DNA from: an uncultured Clostridia bacterium
GTDB taxonomy: Bacteria; Bacillota; Clostridia; Christensenellales; Borkfalkiaceae
Direction: 5' to 3'
Length of the DNA: 5,459 bases
NCBI GenBank assembly: GCA_947174955.1
Contig: CAMWKX010000098.1
Location: forward strand, 1-5,459
The position numbers and the translations under genes were made by a program. A model generated the notes under the pieces. It did no database searches. It worked only from the letters and a program-made list of their open reading frames with translations, and was not told where the DNA came from. Within the stretch, counting starts at the first letter, position 1. Each line of letters begins with the position of its first letter. This document shows positions 1 to 4,719 of the stretch, one piece after another.

Positions 1-396
1 CGCGGCAAACAGTGGATACGCCTCGACGGCTACGAACTTTTGGACACTCCGGGCACGACCCCGCCGTCGTTCGTAAACCAGAAACTTGCCGTGCGCCTTG
101 CGTACGTGGGCAGTCTGAACGACGATATTCTCGATCTGGACGATATTTCGCTCGCACTGCTTGCCGAAATGTACGACAAATATCCGCAGGCATTGGCGGA
201 AAGATACGGTATAAGCGATGAAACTACGCCGCTCGAAATGCTCGACAAGGTTTGTATGCGCCGCGGGTTTGTGTTGCGCGGCAACGACTACGATTACGAG
301 CGCGGCGAAAAGGCGGTAATAGACGATTTCCGCAAAGGGCGTTTGGGCAAGGTCACGCTGGACGAACCAGGCGACTGCAAGGACTTTAAGTTTTAG
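1..396 (+). CDS. rbgA: Ribosome biogenesis GTPase RbgA/YlqF, C-terminal part (5' end outside window)
   Basis: This is the last 131 codons of a circularly permuted GTPase that matures the 50S subunit in the cytoplasm. The reading frame is open from base 1, so the start lies upstream; the family is usually about 280 residues and roughly the last half is visible. The visible part begins just before the G3 motif DTPG (visible residues 15-18), preceded by the family-like QWIRL stretch. It continues with the helical C-terminal domain, recognisable by LAVRLAYVGSLNDDILDLDD, then LLAEMY, a RYGI segment, and a final block resembling AVIDDFRKGRLGKVTLDEP. The G4, G5, G1 and G2 motifs, which come first in this permuted family, must lie upstream. 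It ends in TAG two bases before rnhB, so the two are probably co-transcribed, an arrangement common in Bacillota. Identification is by motif and overall pattern and is firm. Confidence 0.93.
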   Translation, partial: RGKQWIRLDGYELLDTPGTTPPSFVNQKLAVRLAYVGSLNDDILDLDDISLALLAEMYDKYPQALAERYGISDETTPLEMLDKVCMRRGFVLRGNDYDYERGEKAVIDDFRKGRLGKVTLDEPGDCKDFKF

Positions 397-398
397 TT

Positions 399-995
399 AT
401 GGACAAGCTTGTTTACGAAAGAGAGCTGCTTGAAAAGGGCTGCAAATACATATGCGGAGTGGACGAAGTAGGCAGAGGTCCGCTTGCCGGTCCCGTGGTC
501 TGCGCGGCGGTAATTATGCCCTTGGACGATATAATCGAGGGCGTGGACGACAGTAAAAAACTGACGGCGAAAAAGCGTGAAATTCTGAGTGAAAAGATAC
601 TCGAAAAGGCGGTTGCCTGCCACATATGCCGCATCGAACCGCAAATTATCGACGAAATAAACATATTGCAAGCCACGCGGCTGTGTATGAAAAACGCAAT
701 CGAGGGGCTTAAAATTACGCCCGACTTCGTGCTGACCGACGGCAATATGACTTTGGATATTTCCATTCCGCAACGCTCGATAGTAAAGGGCGACGCTTTA
801 AGTTACTCCATCGGCGCGGCGTCGATCGTAGCCAAGGTGTACAGGGATAAAATTATGAAGGAGCTTGCCGAAACCTACCCGCAGTACGGGTTCGATACGA
901 ACGTCGGCTACGGCTCGAAGAAGCATATTGAGGCGATAAAGGAGTGCGGGCTGACCCCAGTGCACCGCAGGAGTTTTACAAAGAGATGGCAATAA
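399..995 (+). CDS. rnhB: Ribonuclease HII
   Basis: This 198-residue type 2 RNase H cleaves the RNA strand of RNA-DNA hybrids and nicks at single ribonucleotides misincorporated in DNA. It is full length for the bacterial family (about 190-260 residues). The signature GVDEVGRGPLAGPVV gives catalytic Asp22 and Glu23. The other acidic metal ligands fit Asp114 in LTDGN and Asp150 in AKVYRDK. The family patterns DSKKL (51-55), SIGAASIVAKVYRD (137-150) and the C-terminal HRRSF block are all present, so the enzyme should be active. ATG at 399 lies two bases after the rbgA stop. The nearest SD-like bases (AAGG at 379-382) are far from the start, so translation is probably coupled to rbgA. The end overlaps yraN by 10 bases. 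Confidence 0.97.
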   Translation: MDKLVYERELLEKGCKYICGVDEVGRGPLAGPVVCAAVIMPLDDIIEGVDDSKKLTAKKREILSEKILEKAVACHICRIEPQIIDEINILQATRLCMKNAIEGLKITPDFVLTDGNMTLDISIPQRSIVKGDALSYSIGAASIVAKVYRDKIMKELAETYPQYGFDTNVGYGSKKHIEAIKECGLTPVHRRSFTKRWQ

Positions 996-1336
996 ACGGA
1001 GAAAAGCGGCGGCTGGGTTTTTTCGGCGAGAGCAAGGCGGCGGCATACCTTAAAAGGAAGGGCTATACGATAATAGAGCGCAACTTCCGCTGTCCTTTCG
1101 GCGAGGTGGATATAATCGCCGAAAAGGGTGACGTCACGGCTTTTATCGAAGTTAAGACGCGCAGTAACGACAATTACGGTGCACCGAACGAGGCGGTCGG
1201 GCGGGACAGACAGGCGCGCTATAAGAACTGCGTGCGCTACTACTTTGCCAACCGCGAGATAGACTGCACCGTGCGTTTCGACGTTATCGAAGTGACAAAA
1301 GCGGGCATAAATCACATAGAAAACGCGTTTTACTGA
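986..1336 (+). CDS. yraN: YraN/UPF0102 family nuclease-like protein
   Basis: This is a 116-residue protein of the UPF0102 family, which has a predicted Holliday-junction-resolvase-like PD-(D/E)xK fold. Its cellular role is not settled. Visible motifs are the N-terminal LGFFGESKAAAYL helix (10-22), GYTIIERNFRCPFGEVDIIA (26-45), IEVKTR (54-59), RFDV (97-100) and the closing HIENAF. Asp42, Glu55 and Lys57 form the D...ExK nuclease core, so catalytic residues are kept. An in-frame alternative start at 944 would add 14 residues deep inside rnhB that do not look like the family. ATG 986 gives the normal length and has AGGAG at 969-973, 12 bases upstream. The start overlaps the rnhB end by 10 bases, indicating coupled translation. 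The second glycine-rich position is Phe-Phe (LGFFGE) rather than the usual charged pair, a minor variation. Confidence 0.92.
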   Translation: MAINGEKRRLGFFGESKAAAYLKRKGYTIIERNFRCPFGEVDIIAEKGDVTAFIEVKTRSNDNYGAPNEAVGRDRQARYKNCVRYYFANREIDCTVRFDVIEVTKAGINHIENAFY

Positions 1337-1376
1337 GCGTACTATATATAAGTTTTACTGAGCGTACTATATATAA
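1327..1376 (+). repeat. Perfect 25-bp tandem direct duplication across the yraN stop
   Basis: Bases 1327-1351 are repeated exactly and without a gap at 1352-1376. Each unit begins GTTTTACTGAGCGTAC and ends in an alternating TA run. The first unit holds the last two yraN sense codons and its TGA stop (1334-1336). The second carries a copy of them shifted by one frame, because 25 is not a multiple of three. This is seen directly in the sequence. It looks like a recent slippage or local duplication event, and could be variable in copy number between strains. Confidence 0.95.
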
Positions 1377-1390
1377 TATGTATATATAGT
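1366..1390. repeat. Perfect AT-rich palindrome, 10-bp arms, 5-bp centre
   Basis: ACTATATATA at 1366-1375 is exactly complementary to TATATATAGT at 1381-1390, around the centre ATATG. The left arm is also present in the first tandem unit (1341-1350), so there are two direct half-sites and one inverted one. A consensus -10 hexamer TATAAT lies at 1372-1377, but no convincing -35 is found at normal spacing. The right arm is followed by GGGG, not T, so it is a poor intrinsic terminator. It could be a regulator binding site, a cruciform, or mRNA 3'-end protection for the rbgA-rnhB-yraN message; the sequence does not decide. Confidence 0.6.
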
Positions 1391-1439
1391 GGGGCGAAAA
1401 ATTTAATTGTGAAAATTATGATACACCCCCTGAAAATGG

Positions 1440-1468
1440 TTGCATTTTTAATTTGCGTTTGCTAAGAT
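1440..1468 (+). promoter_or_regulatory. Probable housekeeping-sigma promoter of rplS (extended -10)
   Basis: The -35 candidate TTGCAT (1440-1445) is separated by 17 bases from the -10 candidate TAAGAT (1463-1468). A TG at 1460-1461 gives an extended -10 (TGnTAAGAT). Each hexamer matches four of six consensus bases, but the spacing is ideal and the TG compensates. Transcription would begin near 1475, leaving an untranslated leader of about 95 bases before rplS. This is the best-placed promoter in the 234-base gap. Confidence 0.6.
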
Positions 1469-1503
1469 AGTATGGCAATCGCAAAAAATCAATAAAAAAT
1501 AAA

Positions 1504-1568
1504 GACTTCGGGTATTCCTCTGCACACGCAATTAAAGGCACGAATACTTGGTTTATGGAGGACAAGTC
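1504..1568 (+). promoter_or_regulatory. Structured 5' leader of rplS (L19-leader-like), including its ribosome binding site
   Basis: The leader folds by eye into an outer helix GACTT 1504-1508 with AAGTC 1564-1568. Directly stacked on it is a helix of about nine pairs, 1509-1517 with 1542-1550, whose core GTATTC/GAATAC is perfect with flanking G-U pairs. A short TGC/GCA pair (1521-1523 with 1538-1540) sits in its loop. GGAGG at 1557-1561, nine bases before ATG 1571, is the rplS ribosome binding site and lies in a strand closed only by the outer helix. TCCTC at 1516-1520 can instead pair with GAGGA at 1558-1562, masking the site. L19 leaders controlling rplS by feedback are known in Bacillota. 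I assign this as a candidate member from position and fold, not from a covariance search. Confidence 0.5.
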
Positions 1569-1570
1569 AG

Positions 1571-1915
1571 ATGAGTAAGTTAGTTGACGCTATCGAAAAA
1601 GAGGGTATGAAAGAGAGCGTTCCCGCGTTCAACGTAGGCGACACCGTAAGGGTCGGCTTCAAGGTTATCGAGGGTACGAAGGAAAGAATTCAGAACTTCG
1701 AAGGTGTTGTTATCGCTAAAAAGCACGGCGGTATCAGAGAGAGCTTTACCGTTCGCCGTTTATCTTTCGGCGTAGGCGTAGAGAGAACCTTCCCCGTTCA
1801 CTCCCCCAAAATCGCGTCCATCTCGGTCGTTAAGAAGGGTAAGGTAAGAAGAGCTAAGCTCTACTACCTGAGAGGCTTAACCGGCAAGGCTGCGAAGATA
1901 CAGGAAATAAGATAA
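1571..1915 (+). CDS. rplS: 50S ribosomal protein L19 (bL19)
   Basis: This is a 114-residue, full-length bL19, which lies at the interface of the 50S and 30S subunits. Family hallmarks are visible in order: FNVGDTVRVGFKVIEG (20-35), ERIQNFEGVVIAKK (38-51), ESFTVRRLSFGVGVERTFPVHSPKI (57-81) and the basic C-terminal KGKVRRAKLYYLRGLTGKAAKI. The start has an excellent GGAGG nine bases upstream. The gene appears to be a single-gene unit, with its own upstream promoter and leader and a strong terminator just downstream. Seven of its ten arginine codons are AGA, whereas the flanking genes use mostly CGC, which fits a gene selected for high expression rather than foreign origin. In many Bacillota rplS follows trmD and precedes rbgA; here it lies after yraN. 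Confidence 0.98.
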   Translation: MSKLVDAIEKEGMKESVPAFNVGDTVRVGFKVIEGTKERIQNFEGVVIAKKHGGIRESFTVRRLSFGVGVERTFPVHSPKIASISVVKKGKVRRAKLYYLRGLTGKAAKIQEIR

Positions 1916-1926
1916 TTAAAAAAGCT

Positions 1927-1955
1927 CCCGTTGCGCGTAAGCGTAACGGGTTTTT
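1927..1955 (+). terminator. Intrinsic terminator of rplS
   Basis: A ten-pair stem (1927-1936 with 1941-1950; CCCGTTGCGC with GCGTAACGGG, one G-U pair) closes a GTAA tetraloop of the stable GNRA class. It is followed by five T and starts 11 bases after the rplS stop. Six A before the stem (1918-1923) mirror the T run, so the same element could work on the other strand, although no opposing gene is present nearby. Confidence 0.93.
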
Positions 1956-1979
1956 AATTTCTCTCGGTTTATAAGCGGC

Positions 1980-2063
1980 GCATTTCGGCGTTGCGTTCCG
2001 TGCCGCCTCAGTCACGTACTTCTGTGTACGCTCCTTCGGTGGTACTCACGCGCCTTGAACTGC
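1980..2063. repeat. Nested imperfect foldback element between rplS and comM
   Basis: Nearly the whole stretch can pair with itself in order. From outside in: GCATTTC 1980-1986 with GAACTGC 2057-2063 (one mismatch), GGCG 1987-1990 with CGCC 2051-2054 (two T bulged), GTGCCGCC 2000-2007 with GGTGGTAC 2038-2045 (two G-U pairs), and CGTAC 2015-2019 with GTACG 2026-2030 around a six-base loop. AAGC 1973-1976 and GCTT 2062-2065 could alternatively extend the base. It contains no plausible gene and lies after the rplS terminator. The arrangement resembles the dispersed intergenic palindromic elements of bacteria, but only one copy is in this window, so repetitiveness is inferred. A structured untranslated RNA before comM is the alternative. 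Confidence 0.55.
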
Positions 2064-2070
2064 TTGCTTC

Positions 2071-2094
2071 TAACCCGAGGGGGTTACCAAGGGT
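2071..2094 (+). promoter_or_regulatory. comM ribosome binding site with competing short hairpins
   Basis: AAGGG at 2089-2093, eight bases before ATG 2102, is the likely ribosome binding site and supports that start. Upstream, TAACCC 2071-2076 can pair with GGGTTA 2081-2086 around GAGG. Part of the same arm (ACCC 2073-2076) can instead pair with GGGT 2091-2094, which would mask the binding site. The pairings are short and exclude each other, so a regulatory role is only a possibility. Confidence 0.3.
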
Positions 2095-2101
2095 GTTTTA
2101 A

Positions 2102-3631
2102 ATGCTTTCAAAAATTACGAGCTACGCGCTTATCGGGCTTGACGGAGTCCCCGTCGAAGTCGAAACGGATATAAATAAAGGTATGGTTTCCTACGAGCTG
2201 GTCGGCTTGCCCGATGCCGCCGTAAAGGAAAGCAAGGAGAGGGTGTATTCGGCAATCCGCAACAGCCTTCTGCACTTTCCCGTAAACAAGATAACCGTAA
2301 ACCTTGCGCCCGCCGACGTAAAAAAAGAGGGCGGTCAGTACGACCTTCCGATAGCCGTTTCGCTACTTGCGGCGAGCGGACAGTTAAACGCCGATACCGA
2401 CGGCATAGTTATGCTCGGCGAGCTTGCCCTGGACGGGAGCTTACGCGCGGTCAACGGCGTTCTGCCCGTGCTCATTTCCGCAAAGAGCAAGGGCTACAAA
2501 AAGTTTATAGTACCCGCGGGCAACGCGGGCGAGGCGAGCTACATCGAGGGCATAGAGGTGTACGCGCTCAAATCCCTGCGCGAAACGTTCGAGTTTTTGG
2601 CGGGTTCACCGTTCGAGCCGGTCAAGGTGCGCTCCTTCGAGGCGGCGAAGAGCCGTAATAACTACAACTGCGATTTATCTTACGTGCGCGGTCAGGCTAT
2701 GGCAAAGCGCGCTCTGGAAATTGCCGTTGCGGGCGGTCACAACCTGCTTTTGTCGGGACCTCCGGGCACGGGTAAAACTATGCTTGCCCGCTGTATACCC
2801 ACGATTATGCCCGATATGACTTTCGAAGAGGCGCTGGAAGTTACCAAAATTCTCTCCGTGTCGGGCGATTTAGGCGAAGAGGGCATCGTGTCGCTTCGTC
2901 CCTTCCGCACGCCCCACCACACGGCGAGCGCGGTTTCATTGTGCGGAGGCGGCACGTCCAAAATCCGTGCGGGCGAAATCTCCAAAGCTCACCGCGGCGT
3001 GCTGTTTTTAGACGAACTGCCCGAGTACTCGCGCGGTGCGTTAGAGGCGTTAAGACAGCCGTTAGAGGACGGCAAAATCACGGTTACCCGCGCGGGCGGG
3101 GCAGTCACTTTTCCCGCCGACTTCATTTTATGCGCGAGTATGAATCCCTGCCCCTGCGGCAATCTCGGCTCGAAGGAAAAGCAGTGCACCTGCAATCCTT
3201 CGCAGATACGCAGGTACCGCAGTAAAATTTCGGGTCCCCTTCTCGACAGAATAGATTTGCAGGTCGAGGTGGACGCCGTCAAGTACGATGAGCTTGCGGG
3301 CGAAAGCGACGGCGAAAAGAGCAGCGAAGTAAAATCGCGCGTGGAGCGCGCCCGCGCAATTCAGCGGGAGCGTTTCTCGGAGGAAGAGGGCGTTACCGTC
3401 AACGCGGATATGGGCGAGGCGCAGATTAAAAAGTACTGCAAGCTCACGCTAGACTGCGAAAAGATTTTACGCGCGGCGTTCGAGAGATTAAACCTTTCGG
3501 CGAGGGCGCGCTCGCGCATTATCAAGGTAGCGCGCACGATAGCCGATCTGGACGCGTCGGTTGAAATCAAGCCCAAGCACATTTTAGAGGCGACGTCCTA
3601 CCGCAATTTCGACAGCACGGCACAGCTATGA
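2102..3631 (+). CDS. comM: YifB/ComM family AAA+ ATPase (Mg-chelatase-like)
   Basis: A 509-residue, full-length member of the YifB/ComM family. In naturally transformable bacteria ComM is a hexameric helicase that drives branch migration during integration of donor DNA; in this organism that role is inferred. Residues 1 to about 170 form the LON-protease-like ChlI domain (YELVGLPDAAVKESKERV, NLAPADVKKEGGQYDLP). The AAA+ core follows, with Walker A GPPGTGKT (219-226), the family block RPFRTPHHTAS (266-276), Walker B LFLDEL (301-306) and GPLLDRIDL with a likely arginine finger Arg383. Cys350, Cys352, Cys362 and Cys364 form the CPC...CTC cluster typical of the family and probably bind zinc. The C-terminal helical domain carries SARARSRIIKVARTIADLD (466-484). 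The stop overlaps the dprA start as ATGA. AAGGG eight bases before ATG supports the start. Nothing suggests loss of activity. Confidence 0.95.
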   Translation: MLSKITSYALIGLDGVPVEVETDINKGMVSYELVGLPDAAVKESKERVYSAIRNSLLHFPVNKITVNLAPADVKKEGGQYDLPIAVSLLAASGQLNADTDGIVMLGELALDGSLRAVNGVLPVLISAKSKGYKKFIVPAGNAGEASYIEGIEVYALKSLRETFEFLAGSPFEPVKVRSFEAAKSRNNYNCDLSYVRGQAMAKRALEIAVAGGHNLLLSGPPGTGKTMLARCIPTIMPDMTFEEALEVTKILSVSGDLGEEGIVSLRPFRTPHHTASAVSLCGGGTSKIRAGEISKAHRGVLFLDELPEYSRGALEALRQPLEDGKITVTRAGGAVTFPADFILCASMNPCPCGNLGSKEKQCTCNPSQIRRYRSKISGPLLDRIDLQVEVDAVKYDELAGESDGEKSSEVKSRVERARAIQRERFSEEEGVTVNADMGEAQIKKYCKLTLDCEKILRAAFERLNLSARARSRIIKVARTIADLDASVEIKPKHILEATSYRNFDSTAQL

Positions 3632-4704
3632 GTTACTTGAAAAGCGAAATCGATTTAATAGTCGTCGACAGCATACAGCTTTTGCATTACAAAAATAAGA
3701 ACCTGTTTCTTGAGGCGAACAATGCGAACTCCGCGGACGGACAAAAAATCGAAAACGAATTGATTAAAAGTCTCGGCGGCGGAGTATATAATAAAGTAAA
3801 GTCGTTATTTTCGGACGAAAAATACCGCGAGGGAGTGCTCGCCGACCTGAAAAGGCGCAAAATAGAGTGCGTGACTTTTACGAGTGCGGACTATCCCGAG
3901 CAGTTAAAGCACACGCCTTATCCGCCGCTCGTACTGTATCTGCGCGGCAGAAGGGAGCTTTTATCCACGCGTATGTTTGCGGTGGTTGGGTCGCGCAGAA
4001 CGCCCGCTGCCGTCTTAGAGGAATGTAAACGCTTTTGCTCCGAACTGTCGGAATTCGTCACCGTAGTTTCGGGTGTTGCCGACGGCGGCGACAAAGCCGC
4101 GGTCAAGGGCGCGTTATCCACGGGCAACGTAATCTGCGTTCTGCCGGGCGGTCACGACACGGGTTGCTTCCCCGACGTAAATCTTTTTAAAAAGGTGGAG
4201 AGCGAGGGGCTGACGGTTTCCGAGTTTCCTCCGACCGTTCCCGTGCAAAGCTTCACGTTTACTATGCGCAACCGCATTATTGCGGGGCTTGCGGACGGCG
4301 TGCTGGTGGTATCGGCGGGTGAAAAGAGCGGGACTATGTCGACCGTTGAGTACGCAACCGACTACAATAAAGACGTGTTCGCCTTTCCATACAACGTAGG
4401 GGTTGCCGCGGGTATCGGTTGTAACAGACTGATAAAGTCGGGCGCGTTCCTTTGCGACAGCGTCGACGACGTGCTTTCGGTTCTGAGAATAGAACGCAGC
4501 GACCGTCCCGCCGAAATTTTCGAAGAGGCGGATGGCGACGAGGCGGCCGTTCTGCAACTTTTAAAGGAGCAGGGCGAAATGCACGCCGAAAAGATTGCCG
4601 CCGCACTTAATTTGAAACTTACCGACGTCGTCACCGCGTGTTCGATGTTGGAGATTAAAGGGCTTGTCGTCCGTACGGGCGGCAACTCATACGCAATAAT
4701 ATAA
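3628..4704 (+). CDS. dprA: DNA-processing protein DprA (divergent)
   Basis: A 358-residue DprA/Smf protein. DprA binds incoming single-stranded DNA during transformation and loads RecA onto it. The N-terminal region (1-105) ends in DYPEQLKHTPYPPLVLYLRG, the family's lead-in to the Rossmann domain. The Rossmann domain shows VGSRRTP (120-126), VSGVADGGDKAA (147-158), RNRIIAGLADGVLVV (214-228), AGEKSGT (230-236) and GCNRLIKSGA (264-273). Residues from about 305 form a winged-helix domain (AVLQLLKEQGEMHAEKIAAALNLK...). Several usual positions differ: GGDKAAV where GIDxxAH is common, and FAFPYNVG in place of the avPG loop. ATG 3628 overlaps the comM stop by four bases and has no clear ribosome binding site, so translation should depend on comM. 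Length is normal and the frame intact. Identification is firm; activity in transformation is inferred. Confidence 0.92.
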   Translation: MSYLKSEIDLIVVDSIQLLHYKNKNLFLEANNANSADGQKIENELIKSLGGGVYNKVKSLFSDEKYREGVLADLKRRKIECVTFTSADYPEQLKHTPYPPLVLYLRGRRELLSTRMFAVVGSRRTPAAVLEECKRFCSELSEFVTVVSGVADGGDKAAVKGALSTGNVICVLPGGHDTGCFPDVNLFKKVESEGLTVSEFPPTVPVQSFTFTMRNRIIAGLADGVLVVSAGEKSGTMSTVEYATDYNKDVFAFPYNVGVAAGIGCNRLIKSGAFLCDSVDDVLSVLRIERSDRPAEIFEEADGDEAAVLQLLKEQGEMHAEKIAAALNLKLTDVVTACSMLEIKGLVVRTGGNSYAII

Positions 4705-4719
4705 AAACGGGTATAGATT

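Noticed and set aside
393..773. Minus-strand open frame opposite rnhB
   Set aside because: Complete overlap with a gene of clear family identity, no ribosome binding site and no recognisable motif; a shadow frame of GC-rich codons.
944..985. Longer yraN with an earlier in-frame start
   Set aside because: The 14 extra residues lie wholly inside rnhB and do not match the family N-terminus. ATG 986 gives the normal length and has AGGAG upstream.
1366..1390. Palindrome as intrinsic terminator for the rbgA-rnhB-yraN unit
   Set aside because: The stem is almost all A-T and is followed by GGGGCG instead of a T run.
1417..1422. TATGAT as an alternative -10 for rplS
   Set aside because: No -35-like hexamer or TG extension at a suitable distance. 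The 1440-1468 pair has correct spacing and an extended -10.
1970..1975. TATAAG as -10 of a comM promoter
   Set aside because: The -35 position falls in the rplS terminator stem (around ACGGGT) and does not resemble a -35 box. I see no convincing comM promoter.
1337..2101. CRISPR array, tRNA or small protein gene in the two gaps
   Set aside because: The only direct repeat is a two-copy tandem unit with no spacers. No cloverleaf was seen, and no open frame with a good ribosome binding site exists apart from rplS.
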